NCBI GenBank assembly: GCA_038526735.1
Contig: JBCBGM010000017.1
Span: 1-56,818, forward strand
Source of the DNA: Rubricella sp038526735
Lineage (GTDB): Bacteria > Pseudomonadota > Alphaproteobacteria > Rhodobacterales > Rhodobacteraceae
Direction of reading: 5' to 3'
DNA: 56,818 nt
A program made the translations under genes and the position numbers. Positions 7,652 to 17,497 of the stretch are shown here, one piece after another (the first letter of the stretch is position 1; each line of letters starts with the position of its first letter). The notes below the pieces were generated by a model. It had not been told where the DNA came from. It saw nothing but the letters and a program-made list of their open reading frames with translations, and made no database searches.

Positions 7652-9019
7652 ATGGCGAAACAGAGCATTCGGTTCAGCTGCACGGCGTGTGGTGCCACCC
7701 ATTCAAAATGGTCGGGGCAGTGTGATGCCTGCGGGGCGTGGAACACGCTGGTGGAGGAAGCTGCGCTGAGCGCTGGCCCCGGCAAGGCTGCGTTGGGCGC
7801 GAGCAAGGGCCGGTCTGTGGCGCTGTCGGGGCTTTCGGATGAGGCTGGGGAGCCGCCGCGCGCCCGCTCGGGCGTGGCGGAACTTGACCGCGTGTTGGGC
7901 GGCGGGTTGGTGCCAGCCTCGGCGACCCTGGTGGGCGGTGATCCGGGGATCGGGAAGTCTACGCTCTTGTTGCAGGCGGCGGCGGCCTTTGCGCAGGCCG
8001 GCAAGTCTGCGCTCTATGTCTCTGGCGAAGAGGCGGCAGGGCAAATCCGCATGCGCGCCCGGCGGTTGGGGTTGGCAGAGGCGCCGGTGCAGCTGGGCAC
8101 CGAGACGAACCTGCGCGATGTGCTGACCACGCTGGAGGCTGAGCGCCCCGACCTCTGCATCATCGACTCGATCCAGACGCTTTGGGCTGACACGGTCGAG
8201 GCGGCCCCGGGCTCTGTCAGCCAAGTGCGGGCGGTGGCACATGAGTTGACGCAATTCGCCAAGCGGCGCGGCACGGCGGTGATTTTGGTCGGCCATGTCA
8301 CGAAAGAGGGGCAAATCGCCGGCCCGCGCGTGGTGGAGCATATGGTCGATACCGTGCTCTATTTTGAGGGCGAGCGGGGGCATCAGTTCCGAATTCTGCG
8401 CGCCGTAAAAAACCGCTTTGGCCCCGCCGATGAGATCGGCGTGTTCGAGATGACCGGCGCGGGGCTGCGGCAGGTCACGAACCCCTCGGCGCTGTTTCTG
8501 GGCGAGCGAGAGACCCCTGCCCCCGGTGCTGTGGTTTTTGCCGGGCTTGAGGGCACGCGCCCGGTGTTGGTGGAGGTGCAGGCGCTGGTGGCCTCGTCGC
8601 CGCTCGCCACGCCTCGGCGCACGGTGGTGGGGGCAGACAGCGGGCGGCTGGCGATGATCCTCGCGGTGCTAGAGGCGCGGGCGGGGGTGAGCCTTGCGGG
8701 GGCGGATGTGTATCTCAATATCGCAGGGGGCTTGCGGATCACCGAGCCTGCCGCGGATCTGGCGATTGCGGCGGCGTTGCTGTCTGCGCGCGCGGATGTG
8801 GCTTTGCCCAAAGACACGGTGGTTTTTGGGGAGTTGAGCCTGTCGGGCGCGTTGCGGCCGGTCGCCCAACCAGAGGCGCGGCTGAAAGAGGCCGCGAAGC
8901 TCGGATTTGCCCAAGCCTGGGCGCCAAGGCTGCCAAAAGCGGCGGATCGGGCGGGGATTGCGCTCCAAAGCCTTGACGATCTGGCCGCCTTCGTGAACAC
9001 GGTTTTCCCGGAACAATAA
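7652..9019 (+). CDS. radA: DNA repair protein RadA (Sms)
   Basis: RecA-related branch-migration ATPase used in recombinational repair. The N-terminal zinc finger has Cys10, Cys13, Cys24 and Cys27 (CTAC...CDAC), then a RecA-like core with Walker A GGDPGIGKST and the RadA hallmark KNRFG (in AVKNRFGPADEIG), then a Lon-protease-like C-terminal domain (VYLNIAGGLRITEPAADLA). ATG 7652 gives 455 aa, the usual length, and puts the zinc finger at the N-terminus; an upstream in-frame extension overlaps the previous gene and is not needed. cvpA follows after 17 bases. Confidence 0.95.
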   Translation: MAKQSIRFSCTACGATHSKWSGQCDACGAWNTLVEEAALSAGPGKAALGASKGRSVALSGLSDEAGEPPRARSGVAELDRVLGGGLVPASATLVGGDPGIGKSTLLLQAAAAFAQAGKSALYVSGEEAAGQIRMRARRLGLAEAPVQLGTETNLRDVLTTLEAERPDLCIIDSIQTLWADTVEAAPGSVSQVRAVAHELTQFAKRRGTAVILVGHVTKEGQIAGPRVVEHMVDTVLYFEGERGHQFRILRAVKNRFGPADEIGVFEMTGAGLRQVTNPSALFLGERETPAPGAVVFAGLEGTRPVLVEVQALVASSPLATPRRTVVGADSGRLAMILAVLEARAGVSLAGADVYLNIAGGLRITEPAADLAIAAALLSARADVALPKDTVVFGELSLSGALRPVAQPEARLKEAAKLGFAQAWAPRLPKAADRAGIALQSLDDLAAFVNTVFPEQ

Positions 9020-9036
9020 TGGGTTGGCGGCACTAG

Positions 9037-9591
9037 ATGGACGGCTTCACGCTGATTGATGCAGGCGTTGTGCTGGTGATCCTGGTGTCTGGGCTTTTGG
9101 CCTATACCCGCGGTTTGGTGCGCGAATGCCTGGCGATTGCGGGCTGGGCGATCTCTGGCGTGTCTGGTTTTACCTTTGCGCCGACAGTCGAGCCCATCGT
9201 CAAAGAACTGCCCGTCATCCGCGACATCATTGGGGATAGTTGCCAGCTGGCGATTTTGACGGCGTTCTCGCTGGTGTTTGCGGTGACGCTGATTTTGATG
9301 TCGTTCTTTACGCCGCTCTTTGCGCAAGCCGTGCAGAAAAGTGCCTTAGGGCCGATCGACTCGGGCTTTGGCTTTCTGTTTGGCGTGGCGCGGGGTGTGC
9401 TGATCATCGCCGTGGGGCTGATCATCTATGATCAGGTCACGGGGGGTGAAGGTGTCGCGATGATCGACGAGGCGGCGACGCGGGTGTTTTTGGATGAGGC
9501 GACAAATGCGATCCGCAATATGCTCCCGACAGAAGTCCCCCCATCGATCACCGATCGCTACGACCAACTGACGGGTCAGTGTAGCGGGTGA
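9037..9591 (+). CDS. cvpA: CvpA family protein
   Basis: Inner-membrane protein of the colicin V production family, named for a requirement in colicin V secretion in E. coli; its cellular role is otherwise poorly defined. The 184 residues carry four hydrophobic segments in the first 135 residues (DAGVVLVILVSGLLAYTRG at the start, later GFLFGVARGVLIIAVGLII) and a soluble C-terminal tail. The location just before purF is the classic context for cvpA, although here about 690 bases of repeats lie between them. Confidence 0.9.
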   Translation: MDGFTLIDAGVVLVILVSGLLAYTRGLVRECLAIAGWAISGVSGFTFAPTVEPIVKELPVIRDIIGDSCQLAILTAFSLVFAVTLILMSFFTPLFAQAVQKSALGPIDSGFGFLFGVARGVLIIAVGLIIYDQVTGGEGVAMIDEAATRVFLDEATNAIRNMLPTEVPPSITDRYDQLTGQCSG

Positions 9592-9639
9592 ATTATCAGG
9601 GTGCGCGTCTTGGGTGTGACCCGGAGACACTGACGGCCA

Positions 9640-9935
9640 ACGCGGAACACAGCGCGCGCCAGACCGATGTTTGGCGCAGCCACGGTGTGGGCGGGGCGGT
9701 TTATCTCAGCAAAACCGCATTTGCGTTTGAGCACCTCCTGTTACCCTCCGGATGCGCCAGACCTGTCGGTCGGTCTGGCGCGCGCGGCGGTGCTTTCGCG
9801 CCTTGTTCCGCGCAAGGGGCTCTCTACGTCGAGGCCCCGGATCAGGTCCGGGGCGGGGCTACACGTCCCGGGCTTGACCCCTGGCCGGAGGCGACCAGCC
9901 TCCGGCCACGCCCTCCCTCCCCCATGGGAGGGCGT
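9640..9935 (+). repeat. Mosaic palindromic repeat, copy B
   Basis: Fills much of the 691-base gap between cvpA and purF. In order it has GCGCCAGACC/GGTCTGGCGC (9754-9781, perfect 10-bp arms), GCGCGGCGG, CTTGTTCCGCGC, GCCCCGGATCAGGTCCGGGGC (9834-9854), CCCGGGCTTGACC, a GGCCGGAGGC/GCCTCCGGCC palindrome (about 9882-9908) and CCCTCC/GGAGGG. No gene is credible here. From 9936 to 10220 I see only further GC-rich sequence with no clear feature. Confidence 0.8.
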
Positions 9936-10220
9936 TTTATAAACATCTTTCTTCGCTCAGATCACATGCAGCTTTGAGAGATAAACTGCGTCGCTCGCTC
10001 CTTGCGAAGCTCCCACCCGAGGGAGGGCGTGGCCTCTCGTTGTGCGTTGTTGCCCGAGGTCTCGGATCGCCTCAGCGACGCGACTGGCTGGCACCTCAAG
10101 CCGCCGCCGTGACCGCAATGTCGCGCCTTTTCGCAAAGCGGTTCGCGCCTACATGCCACCGTTGACAGGGCAACCCTCAAGATGACAGGTCAATGACACG
10201 AGGGAGCGCCTTCAACACAA

Positions 10221-10249
10221 GTGACAGCGGTCAACGCTGCGCGTATAAC
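10221..10249 (+). promoter_or_regulatory. Probable sigma-70 promoter of purF
   Basis: GTGACA (10221-10226) and TATAAC (10244-10249) are separated by exactly 17 bases, close to consensus. Transcription would start near 10256, leaving a short leader with AGAGGA before the ATG at 10283. No purine riboswitch-like structure fits in this leader. Confidence 0.5.
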
Positions 10250-10282
10250 TAGATCTAGCATTTCTCAGCCAGAGGATTCGCC

Positions 10283-11764
10283 ATGATGGACGCGCCCAGG
10301 GTGCCCTGCCACCCGATGGAAGAGGACACGCTCCACGAGGAATGCGGTGTCTTTGGTGTGATCGGCGTGCCCGACGCGGCGAACTTTGTGGCCCTCGGGC
10401 TGCACGCGCTCCAGCATCGCGGGCAAGAGGCGGGCGGCATCGTCACCTACTGCCCTGACGAGGGGTTCAACTCCGCCCGGCGCTTTGGCTATGTGCGGGA
10501 TAATTTTACCACCGCCGATGTTATGAGCCGCCTGCCCGGCAAGATCGGTTGCGGGCATGTGCGCTACTCCACCTCGGGCAGCAAGGGCGCGGCGATCCGC
10601 GATGTGCAGCCCTTGTTTGCGGATTTCTCGATGGGCGGCTGTGCGGTGGCGCATAACGGCAACCTCACCAACGCGCTGGAATTGCGGGAGCATCTGATCG
10701 AGCGCGGCTCGATTTTTCAGTCGTCGTCGGATTCCGAGTGCATCATCCACCTGATGGCCCGCTCCATCGAGCGCTCGCTGCCTGAGCGGCTGAAAGATGC
10801 GCTGAGCAAGGTCGAGGGCGCGTTTTCCATCGTCTCGATGACCCGCACCAAGCTCATTGGTGTGCGTGATCCGCGCGGCGTGCGCCCGCTGGTCTTGGGC
10901 CGGGTCGGAGAGAAGGGCTGGGCGCTTGCCTCTGAAACCTGCGCGCTGGACATTATCGGCGCTGAATTTGTGCGCGAAATTGAGCCCGGAGAGATGGTGA
11001 TCTGCACCGAAGGGGCGATTCAATCGTCGCGGCCCTTTGCGCCGATGCCCTCTAAGCTGTGCGTGTTTGAGAATGTGTATTTCTCGCGGCCAGACTCGGT
11101 TTTGGGGGGGCGTTCGGTCTATGAAACCCGCCGCCAGATCGGGGTGGAACTGGCACGCGAGGCGCCGGTGGAGGCCGATCTCGTTTGCCCCGTGCCCGAC
11201 AGCGGCACCCCGGCGGCGATTGGGTTCAGCCAAGAGAGCGGCATCCCATATGCGATGGGGATCATCCGAAATTCCTATGTGGGGCGAACATTTATCGAGC
11301 CGACCAGCGAAATTCGCAACATGGGCGTTCGGTTGAAGCTCAACGTCAACCGGGCGCTGATCCAGGGCAAACGGGTGATCTTGGTGGACGATTCGGTGGT
11401 GCGCGGCACGACCTCTCGCAAGATCAAAGAGATGGTGCTGGATGCCGGTGCGGCGGAGGTGCATTTCCGCATCGCCTCTCCGCCCACCTCCTGGCCGTGC
11501 TTTTACGGGGTCGATACGCCCGACCGCGACAAGCTCTTGGCCGCGCAGATGACCGAGGATGAGATGCGGGAGCATTTGGGCGTGTCGTCTCTCAAGTTCG
11601 TCTCGCTCGACGGGCTGTATCGTGCCTGTGGCGAAGACAAGCGCCACGACGAGCCGCAGTTCTGTGACGCGTGTTTCTCGGGCGAATACCCGGTGCGGCC
11701 GAGTGACAAGCTGCGAAGCGGAACCTTCCAGCTGAAGGTTGTCCCGCCGATTGCGGCTGAATGA
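10283..11764 (+). CDS. purF: Amidophosphoribosyltransferase PurF
   Basis: First committed enzyme of purine synthesis: makes 5-phosphoribosylamine from PRPP and glutamine. The N-terminal Ntn glutaminase domain has its catalytic Cys at residue 21 (HEECGVFGV), so the first 20 residues are probably a propeptide removed on maturation. The PRPP-binding motif VILVDDSVVRGTT marks the C-terminal domain. Four cysteines at the positions used for a [4Fe-4S] cluster in the Bacillus-type enzyme are present (LCVFENVYF, WPCFYG, CDAC), so this is the propeptide/Fe-S form. Two ATGs are adjacent at the start (10283 and 10286); either could be used. Confidence 0.95.
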   Translation: MMDAPRVPCHPMEEDTLHEECGVFGVIGVPDAANFVALGLHALQHRGQEAGGIVTYCPDEGFNSARRFGYVRDNFTTADVMSRLPGKIGCGHVRYSTSGSKGAAIRDVQPLFADFSMGGCAVAHNGNLTNALELREHLIERGSIFQSSSDSECIIHLMARSIERSLPERLKDALSKVEGAFSIVSMTRTKLIGVRDPRGVRPLVLGRVGEKGWALASETCALDIIGAEFVREIEPGEMVICTEGAIQSSRPFAPMPSKLCVFENVYFSRPDSVLGGRSVYETRRQIGVELAREAPVEADLVCPVPDSGTPAAIGFSQESGIPYAMGIIRNSYVGRTFIEPTSEIRNMGVRLKLNVNRALIQGKRVILVDDSVVRGTTSRKIKEMVLDAGAAEVHFRIASPPTSWPCFYGVDTPDRDKLLAAQMTEDEMREHLGVSSLKFVSLDGLYRACGEDKRHDEPQFCDACFSGEYPVRPSDKLRSGTFQLKVVPPIAAE

Positions 11765-12069
11765 GGGTGTGAGCAGCGGTCCTGTCGCTGATCCCGGACC
11801 TCGTTGATCAACGCAAAACAAAAGGGCTCGCCCTCCGTCGGGTGGGCGTCTCGAAACAGATGAACAGCGCGATTTATCTCTCAAATCCGCATGACATCCG
11901 TGCAACGGCAAACCGTGCAAAAACGCCCTCCCAGTGGGGAGGGTGAAAGGCGTCTCGGAAACGCTACGGGGCAGCGTTTCAGCCTCGAACGGGCGGAGCC
12001 CCGGAACGGGCGTGGCCGGAGGCTGGTGGCCTCCAGCAATTGCGACCCGGACCTGAGCCGGAGCCTCGC

Positions 12070-12320
12070 GGAGCAAGGCGCAACAGAGCGTGCGCCAGAC
12101 CGAGGTTTGGCGCAGATTGGCTGTGAGCAGCGCAGTTTATTCCTGTAATCCCGCACTCCCTTTGAACTCCAACCGCCACGCCCCAATTGCGCCAGACCAT
12201 GCGGTCGGTCTGGCGCGCGCGGCGGGCTTCGCCCTTGTTCCGCGCGGGGGACCTGAAACAGCCTACGCCCCGGATCACGTCCGGGGCGTAGGCTGCCCGT
12301 CCCGGGCTTGACCCGGGACC
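12070..12320 (+). repeat. Mosaic palindromic repeat, copy C1
   Basis: Best-preserved copy. It has GCGCCAGACC/GGTCTGGCGC (12189-12216), GCGCGGCGGG, CTTGTTCCGCGC, then a perfect inverted repeat with 14-bp arms GCCTACGCCCCGGA/TCCGGGGCGTAGGC (12261-12293), then CCCGGGCTTGACCCGGGA. The stretch from 11765 to 12069 before it is also non-coding and contains CGCCCTCCCAGTGGGGAGGG and GGCCGGAGGCTGGTGGCCTCC, pieces related to the end of copy B. Confidence 0.8.
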
Positions 12321-12329
12321 TCGCTGGGC

Positions 12330-12550
12330 ATTGCGCCACAGAGGGTCAGCGCCGGATCGGGGTTTGGCGCGATCACGTTTGATCGGCGCGATTTATTTTT
12401 GCCAAACCGCACGCGCGCAGAACGTACGCTGACCCCACAAAGCGCCGAACCTGCGGTCCGGTCCGGCGCTGGCCCGGCGGCGCTGTGCGCCTTGTTCCGG
12501 GCCGAGAGCCTCTGAAGCGATCGAAGCCCCGGATCACGTCTGGGGCGGGG
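12330..12550 (+). repeat. Mosaic palindromic repeat, copy C2
   Basis: Diverged copy in direct tandem with C1: GCGCCGAACC/GGTCCGGCGC (12442-12469, one mismatch), CCCGGCGGCG, CTTGTTCCGGGC, then GCCCCGGATCACGTCTGGGGC (12526-12546) followed by GGGGTTTTT. On the minus strand the last hairpin sits just after the stop of the RND gene and may help to end its transcript. Confidence 0.7.
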
Positions 12551-12567
12551 TTTTTCCCGAAGACCCC

Positions 12568-15500
12568 CTACTCCGCCGCGCTGAGGCTGGGGGGGGCTTT
12601 GGGTTTGCGGGGTTTCGGGGCGGTGCCAGCGGGCTCTAGGCCCATGATCGACCAGTCGAACTCGCCGATGTCGCGGGTGCTGCGGGCCGCGCGTTGCAGC
12701 GCGCGGTCGTTCTCGCGTTGCTCGGCGGTCATTGCACCATGGAGTGGGTTGCGGCCCAGCACAGCGTATTCGAACCACACGCGCGCGGCGAGCACAGCGG
12801 GCGTGAACACCAGCGTCAGGATCGTCGCTGTGCCAAGGCCGAAGACCACCGCCGTGGCCAGCTGCTTCCACCAGAGCGCGGTGGGCGCATCCAGCGTATA
12901 CCCGCCGTTGCCAAAATCGATGGAGACGCCGATGACCATCGGGGTGAGGCCCGCGATGGTCGTCACGGTGGTCAAAAACACCGGGCGGATGCGCGCCTCG
13001 GCGGTGCGCACGATCGCCTCCAGCTTGGGCATGTATTGGCGGTATTCCTGATAGGTGTCGATCAGGACGATGTTGTTGTTCACCACCACGCCTGCGAGCG
13101 CGACGATGCCGGTGCCTGTCATGATGATCGAGAAGGTCTGGCCGAGAAGCATCATGCCGATGAGCACGCCCGTGACCGAGAAGATCACCGCCAAGAGCAC
13201 CGCGACGGAGTTATAGACGCTGTTGAACTGCGCCAGCAGGATCACGAACATCAGCCCCAGCGCGCCGAGCATGGCTTGCATGAGGAAGGCGCCAGATTCT
13301 TCCTGGTCCGCCTGATCACCCGTCCATTCAGCAAAGACGCTGTCGGGGAAGGGGCGGCTGTCGAGCCACTCTTGCAAGACGCCGATCCGCTCGGTCGGCG
13401 TGACGGGGGTGATGGTATAGCCCGCCTCTGCAAACTCGTCGGCGCGGGTTGCAGCGGCACTGGCGGGCAGCACGTCGATGATGGTGTCGGGGGTTGCGTC
13501 ATCGCCGGACGCTTCGGTGATTTTGACCAGCTCCCCTTCTACATCGGCCATGATGTCAAAGTAGCGCTGGCTGTTGATCCGCTCGATCTGAGCGACGCGC
13601 GGCACCGCGGTGCGGGTCACGAAGTTGGAGAGCGGCACGAGGCCCTCGGCGGTGCGGACGCGCATCGTGTCGATGGTGGAGAGAAGGCGCTGATCCTCGG
13701 GGAAGCGGACGCGGATCTCGACCTCTTCGTCGGAGGTGTCGGTGCGCATTGTGTCGAGGAGAATGCCCTGGGTGACCAGCTGGATCATGCTGCCCACCGT
13801 GGCGACATCGGCGCCGTAGCGGCCCGCAGCCTCCACATCCACGTCGATGCGCCAGTCGATGCCCGGCAGGGGGCGGCTGTCTTCGATGTCGATCAGGCCG
13901 GGGGTGCTGTCGAACTTGGCGCGCGCGAGTGCGGTGGCCTGCAACAGGTCGGCCTGATTGGCGCCGGTGACGCGCAGGAACACGGGCTTGCCAGAGCCGG
14001 GGCCGCCGGCCTGCTCTGAAATCTCGACGATGACGCCGGGCACACGGTCGGCGCGCGCTTGCGCGTCAGCAATGATGGCGTGGCCGGTGTTGGGGCCTCG
14101 GATCTCCCAGTTTTCAAGCTCGATCTGGATTTGGCCAACGGTATCGTTCGGGACAGAGCCTGCATCGCCCGCTTGGTTGAGGCCGCCGTTCCCGGCGAAG
14201 GCAAAGACCGAGCTGATGCCCGGCGTTTGCAGGACTTCGTTTTCGACCGCGCGGACCAGCCGGTCTTTCTCATCAAGGCTGAGGTTGCCCCGGGCGCGGA
14301 CGTAGGCGACGGCGCGCTCAGGCTCTGTCGCCACAAAGAATTCCACTCCGCGCGAGTACTGCGGGAAGACGACGGCGACGGTGTAGAACGAAAACGCGAG
14401 CACGCCGATAATGGTGACAAAGGGCATCACCGGGTTGCCCACGATGGAGTGGATCAAGTGGCCGAACTGGGTGCGCTGGTAGCCCGCCTTTTTGGGCGGG
14501 GCCTGTCGCGGGTCGCGCTTGAACGACAGGATCAGGAAGACGAGGGCGACCACGCTCGCGAACATCAAGATCGTGAGGGGGAGTGCTGCGGCGGGCACGG
14601 CACCGCGCCCGGTGAAGCTGATCACGAAGAGCGACGCGGCCAGCACGAAGGCAATCGCCCGCATCGATCTTGAGTAGCGGTGGCGCAGAAAGGCCGCGCC
14701 GTTGTCGATGGTGCGGGTGAGACGGCCCGAGACGCCGCCCACCACGGGCAGGTACACGAGCGCCACCAACAGCGAGGCTGTGAGAACGAAGATGAGCGTG
14801 ATCGGCAGCATCCCCATGAACTCACCGGCGATGCCGGGCCAAAACAGCATCGGGAGGAACGCGCAGAGCGTCGTCGCGGTGGAGGAGACGATGGGCCAGA
14901 ACATCCGTTTGGCGGCCGCTGAATAGGCCTGCATCGGCCCGTCGCCCCGCCTTATGCGTTTGTCGGCGTATTCGACCACGACGATAGCACCGTCCACGAG
15001 TATCCCCACCGCGAGGATCAGTCCGAACATCACGATGTTGGACACTGTGAAATCGAGCACCGCGAAGAGGGCGAAGGCCAAGAGGAACGACGTGGGGATT
15101 GCAAAACCCACGAGGAGGGCAGAGCGGATGCCAAGGGCTGCCAGCACCACGATCATCACGAGGATCACGGCGGTCATCACCGATCCCTCAAGCTGGCTGA
15201 CCATGCTGCCCACTTCGCGGGACATATCCATTGAGTAGTTGATGTGGATCGCCTGTTGCAGCTCGGGCGACCAGCGCTGCTCAACCTCTGAGATGGTCTC
15301 TTTCACGAGTGCCACCGTGTCGATCAGGTTGACGCCTTTGCGTTTGACGACCTGGAGGGCGACTGTCGGCTCTCCGTTAAAACGGGCGGTGCCGATGGGA
15401 TCTTCGAACGTGAGGCGGATCGAGGCGAGATCGCCGAGCGTGATCACCCGGTCGCCGTTCACTTTGACGGGCAGGTTGTAGACGTCTTCGGTGGTTTCAA

Positions 15501-16197
15501 AACTGCCGGGCACCTTGAGGGAGAACGCGCCCGAGCCCGTCTCGACCGAGCCGCCGGCGACGAGTTGGTTGTTGTTGATCACGACGCTCGCCAGCTCTTG
15601 GGCGGTGACGTTGTAGGCCTCAAGGCGCAGCGGGTTGATCAGGACCTCGACCATCTCATCGCGAGAGCCTGCGAGGCCGGCCTCCAGCACTTCAGGCAGT
15701 GATTCTAGCTCTGACTGCAGGTCACTGGCGACGCGGAAGAGTGCGCGCTCGGGCACATTGCCCGAGAGGGAGACGACGATGATCGGGAACTCAGAGAAGT
15801 TGATCTCTGAGATCGTGGGCGAGTCGGCGCCTGACGGGAAGCCCGCCGCGGCACGATCCACCTTGTCGCGGGTGTCGGCGATGGTGGCGTTCTTTTCCCA
15901 ACCGAACTCGAATTCGAGCACCACGATGGCGATGCCTTCTGCGGCGGTCGCGGTGATTTCTTTCACGCCCTCAAGGTCTTGCAGCTCTTGCTCTAGCGGG
16001 CGGACGAGCAGCTTTTCACTGTCCTCGGCAGAGACGCCGGGGAACGGGGCGGAGACGATGAGCACCGGCACGTCAATGTCGGGCTCGCCCTCTTTGGGCA
16101 GGCCCGTGTAGGCAGTCCAGCCTGCAACGAGGGACAAAACCACAAAGGCGAGGATCATCCTCGCCCGGCCAGCAGCCCAATCGACAATGCCTGTCAT
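12568..16197 (-). CDS. RND-family efflux transporter permease
   Basis: Proton-driven inner-membrane pump of the AcrB/HAE1 superfamily. The 1209 residues show the usual plan: TM1 near residues 12-30, a large periplasmic loop with SEINFSEFPIIVVSL, a TM2-TM6 block, a second periplasmic loop and TM7-TM12, then a longer than usual hydrophilic tail of about 80 residues. In TM4 the segment GILVDGAIVVVE retains only one of the two adjacent aspartates used by AcrB (D407/D408). Its start overlaps the stop of the adaptor gene by one base (TGATG). No outer-membrane channel gene is nearby, so a shared TolC is likely. The substrate cannot be told. Confidence 0.92.
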   Translation of the reverse strand: MTGIVDWAAGRARMILAFVVLSLVAGWTAYTGLPKEGEPDIDVPVLIVSAPFPGVSAEDSEKLLVRPLEQELQDLEGVKEITATAAEGIAIVVLEFEFGWEKNATIADTRDKVDRAAAGFPSGADSPTISEINFSEFPIIVVSLSGNVPERALFRVASDLQSELESLPEVLEAGLAGSRDEMVEVLINPLRLEAYNVTAQELASVVINNNQLVAGGSVETGSGAFSLKVPGSFETTEDVYNLPVKVNGDRVITLGDLASIRLTFEDPIGTARFNGEPTVALQVVKRKGVNLIDTVALVKETISEVEQRWSPELQQAIHINYSMDMSREVGSMVSQLEGSVMTAVILVMIVVLAALGIRSALLVGFAIPTSFLLAFALFAVLDFTVSNIVMFGLILAVGILVDGAIVVVEYADKRIRRGDGPMQAYSAAAKRMFWPIVSSTATTLCAFLPMLFWPGIAGEFMGMLPITLIFVLTASLLVALVYLPVVGGVSGRLTRTIDNGAAFLRHRYSRSMRAIAFVLAASLFVISFTGRGAVPAAALPLTILMFASVVALVFLILSFKRDPRQAPPKKAGYQRTQFGHLIHSIVGNPVMPFVTIIGVLAFSFYTVAVVFPQYSRGVEFFVATEPERAVAYVRARGNLSLDEKDRLVRAVENEVLQTPGISSVFAFAGNGGLNQAGDAGSVPNDTVGQIQIELENWEIRGPNTGHAIIADAQARADRVPGVIVEISEQAGGPGSGKPVFLRVTGANQADLLQATALARAKFDSTPGLIDIEDSRPLPGIDWRIDVDVEAAGRYGADVATVGSMIQLVTQGILLDTMRTDTSDEEVEIRVRFPEDQRLLSTIDTMRVRTAEGLVPLSNFVTRTAVPRVAQIERINSQRYFDIMADVEGELVKITEASGDDATPDTIIDVLPASAAATRADEFAEAGYTITPVTPTERIGVLQEWLDSRPFPDSVFAEWTGDQADQEESGAFLMQAMLGALGLMFVILLAQFNSVYNSVAVLLAVIFSVTGVLIGMMLLGQTFSIIMTGTGIVALAGVVVNNNIVLIDTYQEYRQYMPKLEAIVRTAEARIRPVFLTTVTTIAGLTPMVIGVSIDFGNGGYTLDAPTALWWKQLATAVVFGLGTATILTLVFTPAVLAARVWFEYAVLGRNPLHGAMTAEQRENDRALQRAARSTRDIGEFDWSIMGLEPAGTAPKPRKPKAPPSLSAAE

Positions 16198-17267
16198 CAG
16201 CTTGCTCCTTCGGCGAGGGTCACGGTGACGGGCGAGCCGTCTCCGACAAACTCCTGCCCGGTGACGATGATGTCCGCCTGCTCCGGCAGGCCGGTGAGCC
16301 AGAGGCCGTCGGCCTGATCGCGCACCACGGTGACAGCGCGGAATTGGGCGAGGCCCTCTTCAACGATGCGCACGCCGAGGCGGCCCTGGTCATCGAGGGT
16401 GAGAGCGGCTTGGGGGACGAGATGGGCGACCTCTCCGGCGAGCGCGATGCCAATCTCGGCGGTGGCGCCGTCAGGCAGGTTGAGGGTGTTGTCGACCTCA
16501 AACTCCACGCGGAATGTCTTGGTCAGCGCGTCGGCGGAGCGGGAGATGAAGCTGATCTGGCCTACGACCTCAGCGCCGGAAATGAGGCGCGCACCAGCGG
16601 GGGCACCGAGGGCGACGCGGTGAATGTCTGCCTCTGGCACGAAGCCGACGAAACGCACCTTGGAGAGGTCAACGAGTTCGGCGCAGAGGCTGCCCGGTTG
16701 CAGGAGCGAGCCAAGCTCTGCGGTATCAGTTTCTAGAAGGCCCGCGAAGGGCGCGGTGATTTGCAGGCGGCCAAGCTCGGTTTCGGCCTGCTCGACCCCG
16801 GCCTGTGCCCCCTCAAGCTGGGCTTGGCGCGCGGCAACCTCGGTGGCCGAAGAAAAGCCCCGCTCTGAGAGCGTGCGCGCGGCCTGAGCGTTGAGGCGGG
16901 CCTCTTGCAGTTGCGCGCGGGCCTGGGTGAGGCTGGCCTGCCGGGTGCCCGGATCAAGCTCGCACAAGAGCTCACCGGCGGCGACTTCGCTACCTCGGGT
17001 TTGCGGCTCTGAGATGACCACGCCCGACGTCTCTGCCCGGACCTCGACCTTGCGGTGCGCCTCTGTCCGGCCCCGCAGCACCAGCCCGCTTTGCACCGGT
17101 TGTGCCTCAGAGCGCAGGGCAACGACGGCGACGGATTGGAGAGCGTCCTCGGTCGTCTCTGCCGTTTCGACATCGAGTGGGGAGCCAAAGATCAGCTGTT
17201 GCTGGAAGATGAAGACATACATGCCTGCCAAAACGACGAGAGCGGTGAGAATCGGGATGAGGCGCAT
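16197..17267 (-). CDS. RND efflux periplasmic adaptor subunit
   Basis: Membrane-fusion protein linking the downstream RND pump to an outer-membrane channel. The 356 residues begin with a membrane anchor or signal (residues 5-22), followed by a beta/lipoyl domain split by an alpha-helical hairpin (about 120-170, rich in Ala, Gln, Glu and Arg), with the lipoyl-type segments VEVRAETSGVV and GELLCELDPG, and a beta-barrel domain (ITAPFAGLLETDTAELG, VRFVGFVPE). It is the first gene of a two-gene unit with the pump. The 230-base gap to the divergent yfgM-like gene must hold both promoters. Confidence 0.9.
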   Translation of the reverse strand: MRLIPILTALVVLAGMYVFIFQQQLIFGSPLDVETAETTEDALQSVAVVALRSEAQPVQSGLVLRGRTEAHRKVEVRAETSGVVISEPQTRGSEVAAGELLCELDPGTRQASLTQARAQLQEARLNAQAARTLSERGFSSATEVAARQAQLEGAQAGVEQAETELGRLQITAPFAGLLETDTAELGSLLQPGSLCAELVDLSKVRFVGFVPEADIHRVALGAPAGARLISGAEVVGQISFISRSADALTKTFRVEFEVDNTLNLPDGATAEIGIALAGEVAHLVPQAALTLDDQGRLGVRIVEEGLAQFRAVTVVRDQADGLWLTGLPEQADIIVTGQEFVGDGSPVTVTLAEGAS

Positions 17268-17497
17268 GGAATGTCCGAGGAGTAGAGATCGATGCCGTTC
17301 AGCTACGAACGTCTATAGCATGCTGCAAGGCAACACGGAAAATTTTTGTCAGGGATTTGTAAATTAACGAAATGTGTCGGGATAACGCGAGGTTCGCCAA
17401 ATCTCAGCCAAAAGTGTATAAAATCCACCTTTAACCCCGGCGACGGGGGCGCTATCTGCTCACGTCTAACGCGAGCCACCGACCGGAGACCGCCCCC

